This document shows, piece after piece, positions 40,667 to 49,649 of a DNA stretch of 64,000 bases. Positions within the stretch are counted from its first letter, which is position 1; the number at the start of each line of letters is the position of its first letter. This DNA is from Massilia endophytica. Lineage in GTDB: Bacteria; Pseudomonadota; Gammaproteobacteria; Burkholderiales; Burkholderiaceae_D. The stretch is taken from NCBI RefSeq assembly GCF_021165955.1, contig NZ_CP088952.1, positions 1,860,001-1,924,000 on the forward strand, read 5' to 3'. The position numbers and the translations under genes are program-made. The notes beneath the pieces were generated by a model. That model saw only the letters and a list, made by a program, of their open reading frames with translations, ran no database searches and was not told where the DNA came from.

Positions 40667-41872
40667 ATGAGCGAGCAAGCAAAGAACGCGTTTTACAGTG
40701 GCCTGAAACAGAACCTGGATACGCTGCGCGAGCAGGGTTTGTACAAGCCGGAACGCGTGCTCGCCTCGCGCCAGGGGGCGGAAGTGACCAGCGAGGACGG
40801 GCGCACCCTCATTAATATGTGCGCCAATAATTACCTCGGCCTGTCGGGCCAGGAGTGGGTGGCCCAGGCGTCCATCGCCGCCACCGAGCAGTATGGCTAT
40901 GGCCTGTCCTCCGTGCGCTTCATCTGCGGCACGCAGACGGTGCACAAGCAGCTGGAGCAGGCCATCTCCAAGTTCCTGGGCACCGAGGACACCATTCTTT
41001 ACGCGGCGGCCTTCGATGCGAACGGCGGCGTCTTCGAGCCCCTGTTCGACGAGAACGACGCCATCATCTCCGATGCGCTGAACCACGCGTCCATCATCGA
41101 CGGCATCCGCCTGTGCAAGGCAGCCCGCTTCCGCTATGCGCACAACGACATGGCGGACCTGGAAACCCAGCTGAAGGCCGCCAGCGATAAACGCCACAAG
41201 ATCATCGTCACCGACGGCGTGTTTTCCATGGACGGCACGATCGCCCAGCTGGACAAGATCGTCGCGCTGGCCGAGCAGTACGGCGCCCTGGTGATGATCG
41301 ACGAGTGCCACGCCTCCGGCTTCATGGGCAAGACCGGCCGCGGCACGCACGAGCATCACAATGTGGTGGGCAAGATCGACATCATCACCGGCACCCTGGG
41401 CAAAGCCCTGGGCGGCGCCATGGGCGGCTTCACCTCCGGCCGCAAGGAAGTGATCGATACGCTGCGCCAGAAGTCCCGTCCTTACCTGTTCTCCAACACC
41501 CTAGCGCCTTCCATTGCGGGCGCCTCGCTGGAAGTGCTGAAGCGCCTGAGCGCATCGACCGAACTGCGCGACCGCCTGCACGAGAACACCGCATACTTCC
41601 GCAAGGAGATCGAGCGCATCGGCTTCACCATCAAGCCCGGTACGCACCCTGTTGTGCCGGTGATGCTCTTCGATGCGCCCGTGGCGCAGAAGTTCGCGGC
41701 ACGAATGTACGAGTTGGGCGTGCTGCTCAGCGGGTTCTTCTACCCTGTGGTGCCGATGGGCCAGGCGCGCGTGCGCGTCCAGCTCTCCGCCGCCCACACC
41801 CGCGAGCAACTGGACAAGGTGCTGGCCGCTTTTGAGCAGGCTGGCAAGGAACTCGGCATTCTCAAGAACTGA
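40667..41872 (+). CDS. kbl: 2-amino-3-ketobutyrate CoA ligase (glycine C-acetyltransferase)
   Basis: This 401-residue PLP enzyme of the alpha-oxoamine synthase family cleaves 2-amino-3-ketobutyrate with CoA to glycine and acetyl-CoA. The PLP region is visible: DECHASGFMGKTGRGTHEH at about 210-228, and GTLGKALGGAMGGF around residue 245 contains the Schiff-base lysine (TLGKALGG). The start at 40667 follows GAGGAAGAATC. It is the first gene of kbl-tdh, 12 bases before tdh, an order opposite to the reaction order but common. The divergent XRE-cupin regulator probably controls it. Confidence 0.97.
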   Translation: MSEQAKNAFYSGLKQNLDTLREQGLYKPERVLASRQGAEVTSEDGRTLINMCANNYLGLSGQEWVAQASIAATEQYGYGLSSVRFICGTQTVHKQLEQAISKFLGTEDTILYAAAFDANGGVFEPLFDENDAIISDALNHASIIDGIRLCKAARFRYAHNDMADLETQLKAASDKRHKIIVTDGVFSMDGTIAQLDKIVALAEQYGALVMIDECHASGFMGKTGRGTHEHHNVVGKIDIITGTLGKALGGAMGGFTSGRKEVIDTLRQKSRPYLFSNTLAPSIAGASLEVLKRLSASTELRDRLHENTAYFRKEIERIGFTIKPGTHPVVPVMLFDAPVAQKFAARMYELGVLLSGFFYPVVPMGQARVRVQLSAAHTREQLDKVLAAFEQAGKELGILKN

Positions 41873-41884
41873 ACAGGATCAAGC

Positions 41885-42847
41885 ATGGAACGAATTCTAG
41901 TCATCGGCGCAAATGGACAGATCGGCAGTGAGCTGGTCGAGGCGCTCGCAGCGAAGCACGGCGCACAGAACGTGATCGCCACCGATATCAGCCCGAAGAA
42001 CCTGTATAACGCGGCCCGCTACCAGGTGCTGAATGTGCTCGACAAGGATGCGCTGGGCGCCCTCGTCGCGCAGGAGAACATCACGCAGGTGTACCAGCTG
42101 GCAGCCATGTTGTCCGCCACTGGCGAAGCTGCGCCCCTGAAGGCCTGGACGCTGAACATGGACGGCCTGCTGAACATTCTCGAAGTGGCGCGCGAGCGCG
42201 GCGAGGCGGGCAAGCCGCTGCGCGTGTTCTGGCCATCGTCCATTGCCGCCTTCGGCCCGAACACCCCGGCCGACAATACGCCGCAGATGACCGTGATGGA
42301 CCCGACCACCATCTACGGCATCAGCAAGCTGGCAGGCGAACGCCTGTGCGAGTACTACCACAGCAAGTACGGCGTGGACGTCCGCAGCATCCGCTACCCG
42401 GGCATCATCAGCTTCAAGTCGCCTCCGGGCGGCGGCACCACGGACTACGCCATCGCCATCTTCCATGCGGCGCTGCGCGGCGAGACCTACGAGTGCTTCC
42501 TCGGCCCGAAGACCACGCTGCCGATGATCTACATGCCCGACGCCATCCGCGCCACCATCGAACTGATGGAAGCTCCGGCGGACAAGGTGAAAATCCGTTC
42601 CTCCTACAACGTGGCGGGCGTATCCTTCAACCCAGAGCAGCTGGCCGCCGCGATCAAGAAGGCGGTGCCCGATTTCAGCATCGCCTACAAGCCGGACAGC
42701 CGCCAGGCCATCGCCGATACCTGGCCAAAGAGCCTGGACGACGCAACCGCCACCGCCGACTGGGGCTGGAAAGCCCGCATCGGCGTGGACGAGATGGTGA
42801 AGGACATGCTGGCCAATATCGACGTCAAGGTCGGAGAACCGGCCTGA
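41885..42847 (+). CDS. L-threonine 3-dehydrogenase, short-chain (epimerase-like) type
   Basis: This 320-residue protein has an NAD-binding Rossmann fold (ILVIGANGQIGSELVEAL at residues 4-21) and the SDR catalytic pair YxxxK in TTIYGISKLAGERL (about residues 139-152), with a Ser in WPSSIAAFGP. It resembles the extended-SDR threonine dehydrogenase (as in Cupriavidus and Flavobacterium) rather than the zinc-dependent Tdh of E. coli. It oxidises L-threonine to 2-amino-3-ketobutyrate with NAD. It follows kbl by 12 bases in the same transcript, which strongly supports the assignment, since the two enzymes act in sequence. A UDP-sugar epimerase is the only rival and is unlikely here. Confidence 0.93.
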   Translation: MERILVIGANGQIGSELVEALAAKHGAQNVIATDISPKNLYNAARYQVLNVLDKDALGALVAQENITQVYQLAAMLSATGEAAPLKAWTLNMDGLLNILEVARERGEAGKPLRVFWPSSIAAFGPNTPADNTPQMTVMDPTTIYGISKLAGERLCEYYHSKYGVDVRSIRYPGIISFKSPPGGGTTDYAIAIFHAALRGETYECFLGPKTTLPMIYMPDAIRATIELMEAPADKVKIRSSYNVAGVSFNPEQLAAAIKKAVPDFSIAYKPDSRQAIADTWPKSLDDATATADWGWKARIGVDEMVKDMLANIDVKVGEPA

Positions 42848-42889
42848 CATATAAAGCAGTACCCATAAATATAAAGTGAGACAAATCCA

Positions 42890-44269
42890 ATGGACATGAG
42901 CGTTTTCGACCTATTCAAGATAGGGATAGGCCCCTCCAGTTCCCACACCGTGGGCCCCATGGTGGCGGCACGCCGCTTCCTGCTCGAGAACAGTCCATTG
43001 GATGATGTCGTCGCCGTCGAAGCCGCGCTGTATGGTTCGCTCGCGCTGACGGGCGTAGGCCACGGCACGGACAAGGCGGTGATCCTCGGCCTGATGGGCG
43101 AAACCCCGCAGGAGGTGGCGCCGGACCAGGTGGATGCCATGCTGGCCGCCGCCGAGGAAAAGAAGGAGCTCAAGCTTCTCGGCACGAAGCCCGTGCCTTT
43201 CAGCGCGGCGGTCAATCTCATCTTCCACAAGACGGAGAACCTGCCCGAGCACCCGAACGGCCTGCGCTTCACCCTGAAGCGTGCGAACGGCAGCGAGACC
43301 AGCAAGGTGTATTACTCCGTCGGCGGCGGCTTCATTCGCGCCGAGGGCGAGCTGTCGCAGACCGACGCGGCGCCCGCCGTGGAAATCCCTTATCCCTTCA
43401 CCACCATGGCCGAACTGCTGGCGCATGGTACGGCGAGCGGCAAGTCCATCCCTGCCATGCTGCGCGCAAATGAGCTGGCGCGCATGGACGAGGCTACGCT
43501 CGATGCAGGCCTGGACCGCATCTGGCACGTCATGCGCGCCTGCATCGCCCACGGCCTGGAAACCAGCGGCCAGCTGCCGGGCGGCCTGAAGGTCAAACGC
43601 CGCGCAGCGGACCTGTGGCGCCAGGCGAAGGGCGGCGACCGCGCCAACGACCTGCCGCACGATGCGCTGAACGGCGTGAGCCTGTACGCAATGGCGGTCA
43701 ATGAGGAAAACGCGGCTGGCGGCCGCGTGGTCACTGCGCCCACGAACGGCGCAGCGGGCATCATTCCGGCCGTTCTCAAATACTACGCAGAGGACTGCAA
43801 ACCCCTCGACCCGGTGCGCGGCTTGCGCGACTTCCTGCTGACGGCAGCGGCCATCGGCATGCTGTGCAAGCGTAACGCCTCCATCTCCGGCGCGGAAATC
43901 GGCTGCCAGGGCGAAGTGGGCGTGGCCTGCGCCATGGCGGCGGCAGGCCTCGTGGCGGCGCTGGGCGGCAGCAATCTCCAGATCGAGAACGCCGCCGAAA
44001 TCGGCATCGAACACCACCTGGGCATGACCTGCGACCCGATTGGCGGCCTGGTACAGATTCCCTGCATCGAGCGCAATGGCATGGGCGCGGTCAAGGCCAT
44101 CACGGCCGCCTCCCTGGCCCTGAAGGGCGACGGCACCCACTTCGTCAGCCTGGACGAAGTCATCGAAACCATGCGCCAGACGGGCGCCGACATGCAGGCC
44201 AAGTACAAGGAAACCTCGCTGGGCGGCCTCGCCGTCCACGTCGTTACGGTCAACCACGCCGCCTGCTGA
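42890..44269 (+). CDS. sdaA: L-serine dehydratase, iron-sulfur type
   Basis: This 459-residue single-chain enzyme deaminates L-serine to pyruvate and ammonia and carries an oxygen-sensitive 4Fe-4S cluster. The N-terminal beta-domain opens with the family start SVFDLFKIGIGPSSSHTVGP. The cluster cysteines appear in the alpha-domain around GCQGEVGVACAMAAAG and in MTCDPIGGLVQIPCIERNG. The start is the ATG at 42890. The gene lies 42 bases after tdh in the same direction, so glycine from threonine cleavage, once converted to serine, could be removed by this enzyme. A hairpin with a T-run ends the transcript at 44278-44317. Confidence 0.96.
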   Translation: MDMSVFDLFKIGIGPSSSHTVGPMVAARRFLLENSPLDDVVAVEAALYGSLALTGVGHGTDKAVILGLMGETPQEVAPDQVDAMLAAAEEKKELKLLGTKPVPFSAAVNLIFHKTENLPEHPNGLRFTLKRANGSETSKVYYSVGGGFIRAEGELSQTDAAPAVEIPYPFTTMAELLAHGTASGKSIPAMLRANELARMDEATLDAGLDRIWHVMRACIAHGLETSGQLPGGLKVKRRAADLWRQAKGGDRANDLPHDALNGVSLYAMAVNEENAAGGRVVTAPTNGAAGIIPAVLKYYAEDCKPLDPVRGLRDFLLTAAAIGMLCKRNASISGAEIGCQGEVGVACAMAAAGLVAALGGSNLQIENAAEIGIEHHLGMTCDPIGGLVQIPCIERNGMGAVKAITAASLALKGDGTHFVSLDEVIETMRQTGADMQAKYKETSLGGLAVHVVTVNHAAC

Positions 44270-44277
44270 TGAGTCCG

Positions 44278-44317
44278 TGTCCCAGTCTGGTGCCAGGCAC
44301 CAGAGTGGGACATTTTT
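44278..44317 (+). terminator. terminator-like repeat after sdaA
   Basis: TGTCCCAGTCTGGTGCC (44278-44294) and GGCACCAGAGTGGGACA (44296-44312) form a 17-base stem with one mismatch, followed by TTTTT. It shares the CTGGTGCCAGG core with the 39.8 kb element, so it looks like a mobile-repeat family member serving as the sdaA terminator. Confidence 0.75.
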
Positions 44318-44344
44318 ACGTGGAATTTCCGGTGGCACTATAAT
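44315..44344 (+). promoter_or_regulatory. promoter of thrC
   Basis: TTTACG (44315-44320) and a perfect TATAAT (44339-44344) lie 18 bases apart, with the -35 overlapping the T-run of the preceding terminator. It is 41 bases from the thrC ATG. Confidence 0.55.
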
Positions 44345-44384
44345 AAGTGTCCCTTGCACCGCTTAACCGGACTTTTTCTACGTC

Positions 44385-45860
44385 ATGCACTACGTGTCTA
44401 CCCGCGCCGAAGCGTCGGCCGCATCGCAGTCTCCACAGCAGTTTTCCGATATTCTCCTGGGCGGCCTCGCTCCCGATGGCGGCCTGTATCTGCCTTCCGT
44501 GTATCCCCAGGTTTCCGGCGCCGAGCTGGATGCGTGGCGCAAGCTGCCGTACGCGGATCTGGCTTTCGAGATCCTGAAGAAGTTTGCGACCGATATTCCA
44601 GAGGCGGACCTGAAGGCCCTGGCGGAGAAGACCTATACCGCCGAAACCTACCGCAACGCGCGCGCAGGCGAAAAGGCTGCCGACATCACGCCGCTGCGCG
44701 TACTGGAAGATAAAGGCGGCAAGAAGCTGGTGCTCCAGGCCCTGTCGAATGGCCCCACGCTGGCCTTCAAGGACATGGCCATGCAACTGCTGGGCAATCT
44801 GTTCGAGTACGCGCTGGCGAAGAAGAACGCCGAGCTGAATATCTTCGGCGCGACTTCCGGCGATACCGGCAGCGCGGCCGAATACGCCATGCGCGGCAAG
44901 AAGGGCATCCGCGTCTTCATGCTGTCCCCGCACAAGAAGATGAGCGCCTTCCAGACCGCGCAGATGTTCAGCCTTCAGGATCCGAACATCTTCAATATCG
45001 CCGTCGAAGGCGTGTTCGACGATTGCCAGGACATGGTGAAGGCCGTGTCCAACGACCTGGATTTCAAGCGGAAGCAGAAGATCGGCACCGTCAATTCGAT
45101 CAACTGGGCGCGCGTCGTGGCGCAGGTGGTGTACTACTTCCGCGGCTACCTGGCCGCTACCACCAGCAATGAGCAGAAAGTGTCCTTCACCGTCCCCTCG
45201 GGGAACTTCGGCAATATCTGCGCTGGGCACATTGCGCGCATGATGGGCCTCCCCATCGACAAGCTGGTGGTGGCCACCAACGAGAACGATGTGCTGGACG
45301 AATTCTTCCGCACCGGCGCCTACCGCGTGCGCAAGTCGGCCGAAACCTATCACACCAGCAGCCCGTCCATGGATATCTCGAAGGCCTCGAACTTCGAGCG
45401 CTTCGTCTACGACCTGGTGGGCCGCGACACCAAACGCGTGCGCGAGCTGTTCCACAAGGTCGAGACGCAGGGCGGCTTCGACCTGTCCGGCCAGCCGGGC
45501 AGCGACGGCGACGAGTTCAAGCTGGTATCGGCGTACGGCTTCAAGTCCGGCAAGTCCACCCACGACGAGCGCGTGCAGACCATCCGCGCCGTGGAGAAGG
45601 AATACGGCATCGTGATCGATACCCACACGGCCGACGGCATCAAGGTCGCGAAAGAGAACCTGGAAGAGGGTGTGACCATGATCGTGCTCGAAACCGCGCT
45701 GGCCGCAAAGTTCAACGAGACCATCCTGGAAGCATTGGGCAAGGACGCCGAGCGTCCCGCAGGTTTCGAGAACATCGAGTCCCTGCCGCAGCGCTTCGTG
45801 GTCATGCCGCCTGATGTCGAAAAAATGAAGACCTACATCGCCTCCAACACGGGCCTGTAA
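44385..45860 (+). CDS. thrC: threonine synthase
   Basis: This 491-residue PLP enzyme converts O-phosphohomoserine to threonine, the last biosynthetic step. The PLP-lysine lies in LAFKDMAMQLLGNLF (about residue 127), the phosphate-binding turn in FGATSGDTGSAAEYAMRGKK (about 155-174), and SGNFGNICAG at about 275. Length and motifs fit the longer bacterial class with an N-terminal extension. The start is the ATG at 44385, which gives the family beginning MHYVSTRAEASAASQSPQQF. hom, usually its upstream partner, is not in the window. moeA begins directly after its stop codon. It sits next to the threonine-catabolism genes but is read from its own promoter. Confidence 0.97.
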   Translation: MHYVSTRAEASAASQSPQQFSDILLGGLAPDGGLYLPSVYPQVSGAELDAWRKLPYADLAFEILKKFATDIPEADLKALAEKTYTAETYRNARAGEKAADITPLRVLEDKGGKKLVLQALSNGPTLAFKDMAMQLLGNLFEYALAKKNAELNIFGATSGDTGSAAEYAMRGKKGIRVFMLSPHKKMSAFQTAQMFSLQDPNIFNIAVEGVFDDCQDMVKAVSNDLDFKRKQKIGTVNSINWARVVAQVVYYFRGYLAATTSNEQKVSFTVPSGNFGNICAGHIARMMGLPIDKLVVATNENDVLDEFFRTGAYRVRKSAETYHTSSPSMDISKASNFERFVYDLVGRDTKRVRELFHKVETQGGFDLSGQPGSDGDEFKLVSAYGFKSGKSTHDERVQTIRAVEKEYGIVIDTHTADGIKVAKENLEEGVTMIVLETALAAKFNETILEALGKDAERPAGFENIESLPQRFVVMPPDVEKMKTYIASNTGL

Positions 45861-47081
45861 ATGAGCGAGTACAAGCCGAAACCCATGCTGGCCGTGAAGG
45901 AGGCGCTGGATTTCCTTCTGAACGCCGCGCGTCCGGTGCAGGACACCGAAACGGTAGATACGCTGCAGGCCAACGGCCGCGTGCTCGCACGGGCGCAGGT
46001 TTCGGGCATGGACGTTCCCAGCGCGGACAACACCCAGATGGATGGCTACGCCGTGCGCGCGGAGGATTGCGCGAGCGGCAGCGCCGAGTTGCCCGTATCG
46101 CAGCGCATCCCGGCGGGCCACGTCGGCGAGCCCCTCCAACCTGGCACGGCGGCGCGTATCTTCACCGGCGCCCTGATTCCGCCTGGCGCCGATGCTGTCG
46201 TAATGCAGGAGCAGTGCGAACTCAATGGCGACAAGGTCACCGTGCGCCACACACCGAAATCCGGGGACTGGATTCGCCGCGCCGGCGAGGATATCCGCCG
46301 TGGCAGCGTGATTCTGCCTGCCGGCACGCGTCTGCGCAGCCAGGAGCTGGGCCTGGCCGCTTCGGTAGGCCTGGCCCAGCTGACGGTCTTCCGCAAGCTG
46401 CGGGTCGCCGTCTTCTTCACGGGCGACGAGCTGGCCATGCCCGGCGAGCCGCTGGCCCCGGGCGCCATCTATAACTCGAACCGTTTCACGCTGCGCGCGC
46501 TGCTGGAGAACCTGGGTTGCGAGATCAGCGACTTCGGCATTGTGCCGGACTCCCTGGACGCGACCCGCGCCGTGCTGCGCAAGGCCGCAGAGGGCAATGA
46601 CCTCATCATCACCTCCGGCGGCGTATCGGTGGGTGAAGAAGATCACATCAAGCCAGCCGTGGAAGCGGAAGGGAAGCTGAACATGTGGCAGATTGCCGTG
46701 AAGCCGGGCAAGCCCCTCGCTTTCGGCGAGGTGCAGCAGGCTTTCTTCCTTGGCCTGCCGGGCAATCCCGTGTCGAGCTTCATCACATTCCTGCTCTTCG
46801 TGCGGCCCTTCATTCTGCGCCTGCAGGGCGCCAGTGCGGCGAAGGAGCCGCGCGCCTTTGCGATGCGCGCCGATTTTGCGTGGCCGAAGGCGGACCGCCG
46901 CAATGAATTCCTGCGCGCGCGCCTGAACGGGGAGGGCGGTCTGGAACTGTTCCCGAACCAGAGCTCGGGCGTGCTGACGTCGACCGTATGGGGAGATGGG
47001 CTCATCGACAATCCGCCCGGCCAGACCATTCAGCCCGGCGATGTGGTGCGCTTCATCCCCTTCAGCGAATTAATGCACTGA
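45861..47081 (+). CDS. moeA: molybdopterin molybdenumtransferase
   Basis: This 406-residue protein has the MoeA layout: an N-terminal domain with VSGMDVPSADNTQMDGYAVR (about 51-70), the MoCF/MogA-like domain with ITSGGVSVGEEDHIK (about 253-267), and a C-terminal barrel. It inserts molybdenum into adenylated molybdopterin in the cytosol. Its ATG is the codon right after the thrC stop, so translation is probably coupled, and moaD follows one base after its stop. The two genes together form a molybdenum-cofactor pair behind thrC, an arrangement common in betaproteobacteria. Confidence 0.96.
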   Translation: MSEYKPKPMLAVKEALDFLLNAARPVQDTETVDTLQANGRVLARAQVSGMDVPSADNTQMDGYAVRAEDCASGSAELPVSQRIPAGHVGEPLQPGTAARIFTGALIPPGADAVVMQEQCELNGDKVTVRHTPKSGDWIRRAGEDIRRGSVILPAGTRLRSQELGLAASVGLAQLTVFRKLRVAVFFTGDELAMPGEPLAPGAIYNSNRFTLRALLENLGCEISDFGIVPDSLDATRAVLRKAAEGNDLIITSGGVSVGEEDHIKPAVEAEGKLNMWQIAVKPGKPLAFGEVQQAFFLGLPGNPVSSFITFLLFVRPFILRLQGASAAKEPRAFAMRADFAWPKADRRNEFLRARLNGEGGLELFPNQSSGVLTSTVWGDGLIDNPPGQTIQPGDVVRFIPFSELMH

Positions 47082-47082
47082 G

Positions 47083-47340
47083 ATGGATATCAACCTGAAG
47101 TACTTTGCCAGCGTGCGCGAAGCGCTGGGCCGGAGCAGCGAAACCGTGGCCGTCCCGCCTGAAGTGAGCACTGTCGGCGCCTTGCGCGCCTTCCTTGTGG
47201 CGCGCGGCGCGCCATGGTCCGAGGCGCTGGCCGAAGGCCGCAGCCTGCGCATGGCCTGCAACCAGGTGATGTGCGGCGCCGAAACGCCGCTGAGCGCCAA
47301 CTGCGAAGTGGCCTTTTTCCCGCCGGTGACCGGCGGCTGA
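47083..47340 (+). CDS. moaD: molybdopterin synthase small subunit
   Basis: This 85-residue ubiquitin-fold protein ends in the required Gly-Gly (FFPPVTGG), which is thiocarboxylated to carry sulfur for molybdopterin synthesis. The beta-grasp pattern INLKYFASVREALGRSSETV at the start is typical. MoaE, its partner, is not in the window, so it is encoded elsewhere or just outside. The gene lies one base after the moeA stop and is convergent with a small membrane protein gene. Confidence 0.95.
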   Translation: MDINLKYFASVREALGRSSETVAVPPEVSTVGALRAFLVARGAPWSEALAEGRSLRMACNQVMCGAETPLSANCEVAFFPPVTGG

Positions 47341-47341
47341 G

Positions 47342-47569
47342 TCAGGACTTGGTCTTGCCGATGCTGTCGCAGGCCGCACAGGCAATGGCCTTGCGGTAGC
47401 GGCGATAAGCGGCGCCCACGAAAATGCCGGCGGCAACCGCCGACCATACCGCGGCGCTGATGATGTCTCCGCTCGCCGTGGTGCCCTTGATCCATTCCCA
47501 TCCCGCAAGGACGGCGAACAGCGGCACGGCGGCCATGAAGTAGCGTTTGATCCAGAATGCAGCGCCCAT
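47342..47569 (-). CDS. small two-helix membrane protein
   Basis: This 75-residue protein has two membrane segments (AAVPLFAVLAGWEWIKG at about 13-29 and IISAAVWSAVAAGIFVGAAY at about 36-55) and a short tail with two cysteines (IACAACDSIG) in a CxxC arrangement. The family is unknown to me. It is divergent from the FAD-dependent gene across 31 bases and convergent with moaD with one base between the stops. The CxxC tail could bind metal or be redox active, but nothing else supports that. Confidence 0.6.
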   Translation of the reverse strand: MGAAFWIKRYFMAAVPLFAVLAGWEWIKGTTASGDIISAAVWSAVAAGIFVGAAYRRYRKAIACAACDSIGKTKS

Positions 47570-47600
47570 TGCAGTCTCCTGTTTTTTGAATTTTCCAAGT

Positions 47601-48836
47601 ATGCCTGAAATGTCCGCTTCAACCCAGAATTCCCGCGCCGCCGTTATCGGTGGCGGCCCGGCAGGGCTGATGGCCGCGCAGGCACTGGCGGCTGCCGGGA
47701 TCCGCGTCGACGTTTACGATGCCATGCCCTCGGTGGGCCGCAAATTCCTGCTGGCCGGGCGCGGCGGCATGAACATCACGCACTCGGAACCCTACGAACA
47801 GTTCGTGGCGCGCTACGGCAAGCGCAGCGCGGAGCTGACGCCCATGCTCGACCGTTTCGGCCCGGACGACGTACGCGCCTGGGTGCACAGCCTGGGCATC
47901 GAAACCTTTGTCGGCAGTTCCGGCCGCGTGTTCCCTACCGAGATGAAGGCGGCGCCCATGCTGCGCGCATGGCTGCACCAGCTGCGCGAACGCGGCGTGC
48001 ATTTCCATCAGCGCCACCGCTGGCTGGGCTGGAACGAGGACGGCGCCCTGCGCTTCGCTACGCCGGACGGCGAGGCCTCGGTGCATGCGGATGTCACGGT
48101 GCTGGCTCTCGGCGGCGCAAGCTGGGCGCGGCTTGGCTCGGATGGCGCATGGGCGCCGATGCTGGCCGAACGCGGCATCGATGTCGCGCCCCTGCAGCCT
48201 GCCAACTGCGGTTTCGATATCGGCTGGAGCCCTTTCTTCGCGGAGAAATATGCGGGCCACCCGCTCACCACGGTCGCCGCATCCTTCGGCGGCATCCGCA
48301 AGCAGGGGCAGTTCGTGGTGACGGCGACCGGCATCGAGGGCAGCCTGGTTTATGCGCTCTCCGCGCCCCTGCGCGACCGCATCGCGGAGCAGGGCAGCGC
48401 CACACTGGAGCTGGACCTGCTGCCAGACCTGGGCATGCAGCGTGTGCTGGATGAGGTGAGCAAGCCGCGCGGTTCGCGTTCCATGGCCAGCCATCTGCAA
48501 GGCCGGCTTGGCATCAAGGGTGTGAAATCGGGGCTCCTGCATGAAGCGCTGAGCAAAGATGAGTATGCGGACCCGCAGCGCGTGGCGCAGGCCCTCAAGG
48601 CGCTGCCGCTCACGCTGCGCGCGCCGCGGCCCATCGACGAGGCGATCAGCAGTGCCGGGGGCGTGAAGTTCGAGGCGCTGGACGGCCTGATGCTGTCGGC
48701 CCGGCCGGGCGTGTTCGTTGCAGGCGAAATGCTGGACTGGGAAGCGCCAACGGGAGGCTATCTGCTGACGGCCTGCCTGGCGACCGGCCTTGCAGCGGGC
48801 GAGCAGGCGGCCCGCCGTCTGTCGTCAAAGACCTAG
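47601..48836 (+). CDS. FAD-dependent oxidoreductase, HI0933/TIGR03862 family
   Basis: This 411-residue flavoprotein has the N-terminal dinucleotide fold AVIGGGPAGLMAAQALAAAG (about 12-31), the conserved GRKFLLAGRGGMNITHSEP segment (about 45-63) of the BaiN/HI0933 family, and a C-terminal FAD contact APTGGYLLTACLATGLAAG (about 385-403). Members are poorly characterised; some reduce bile-acid double bonds, but that activity should not be assumed. The start is the ATG at 47601; a second ATG at 47610 is a fair alternative, and neither has a good ribosome-binding site. The stop overlaps the convergent DUF2807 gene by four bases. Confidence 0.9.
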   Translation: MPEMSASTQNSRAAVIGGGPAGLMAAQALAAAGIRVDVYDAMPSVGRKFLLAGRGGMNITHSEPYEQFVARYGKRSAELTPMLDRFGPDDVRAWVHSLGIETFVGSSGRVFPTEMKAAPMLRAWLHQLRERGVHFHQRHRWLGWNEDGALRFATPDGEASVHADVTVLALGGASWARLGSDGAWAPMLAERGIDVAPLQPANCGFDIGWSPFFAEKYAGHPLTTVAASFGGIRKQGQFVVTATGIEGSLVYALSAPLRDRIAEQGSATLELDLLPDLGMQRVLDEVSKPRGSRSMASHLQGRLGIKGVKSGLLHEALSKDEYADPQRVAQALKALPLTLRAPRPIDEAISSAGGVKFEALDGLMLSARPGVFVAGEMLDWEAPTGGYLLTACLATGLAAGEQAARRLSSKT

Positions 48837-49648
48837 TGCGCCCATTCCACGGTGCCGTTGCCGTTGCGGCTCACGCGGCGCTGGTCAGGGTTGCCGAAGA
48901 CGGTCACTTCTCCGCTGCCGTCGATTTCCACTTCGGCCACTTGGCGCGCAAACACCTTGGTGTTGCCGGACCCTTTCAGCGCCACCTGAACGACGTCCGA
49001 AGCCATATGCTCCGCGTCCAGGGAGCCGGATCCCGTCAGATCCACACTTAGCGCCTTGCAGTTGCCGCTGGAATTGATGCTGCCGCTGCCGGTAAGCTCC
49101 AGCACAACGCGCTCGCTGCCACCCGTGTTCAGGTTCATGCCGCCGCTGCCATGCAGGCCGCCGTCGATATGGCGATAGCGTCCCGTGAAACTCAGGTTGC
49201 CCGCGCCGTGCAGCTGCACCGACAGGCGCTCGCCGCTGAAGCCTGACACTGTGCTGTCGCCGTTGCCGTGGATTTCCAGCTCGTTGATGGATGGGAGCAC
49301 CAGCTCCACCTGGAGCGGGCGGCGGTGGTACAGCAGCACGCCGGTAATGCCGATGCGCAGGCGGCTGCCTTCCTGCACGGTCTCCACATTGCCCAGGCGG
49401 CGCTGTTCGCCCTTCACCTTCAGCGAAGGCACATTCCCCTGGCGAAGCGTGAGGTCGATGGGGCCGATCAGTTCGACCGAGCTCACGCCCTGGCCGATTT
49501 CGCGGTTCTCGGTACGCAGCACGCTGCCCGCCGTGCTGGTAGGATTCACGACGCCTTTCGTGCGCAACATGCTGTAGGAGATGCCGACGAGGACAATCGC
49601 GAGCAGAAGGAGGCTCAGGCCAACCTTGGCAAGGGTACGTATGCGCAT
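48833..49648 (-). CDS. DUF2807 (GIN-domain) membrane-anchored protein
   Basis: This 271-residue protein has an N-terminal membrane anchor or signal (VGLSLLLLAIVLVGISYSML, about 9-28) followed by a beta-helix-like DUF2807 region with repeated GSG turns (LHGAGNLSF, LHGSGGMNL, LTGSGSINS, LTGSGSLDA, LKGSGNTKV, IDGSGEVTV), about one turn per 20 residues. It probably lies in the periplasm, anchored by the N-terminal helix. The function is unknown. It starts one base after the stop of a DUF1700 gene, a frequent partner of DUF2807 proteins in envelope-related operons. Confidence 0.88.
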   Translation of the reverse strand: MRIRTLAKVGLSLLLLAIVLVGISYSMLRTKGVVNPTSTAGSVLRTENREIGQGVSSVELIGPIDLTLRQGNVPSLKVKGEQRRLGNVETVQEGSRLRIGITGVLLYHRRPLQVELVLPSINELEIHGNGDSTVSGFSGERLSVQLHGAGNLSFTGRYRHIDGGLHGSGGMNLNTGGSERVVLELTGSGSINSSGNCKALSVDLTGSGSLDAEHMASDVVQVALKGSGNTKVFARQVAEVEIDGSGEVTVFGNPDQRRVSRNGNGTVEWAH

Positions 49649-49649
49649 T

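Noticed and set aside
44316..46646. A 776-residue minus-strand frame across thrC and moeA
   Set aside because: It spans two convincingly annotated genes on the other strand and has shadow-type composition.
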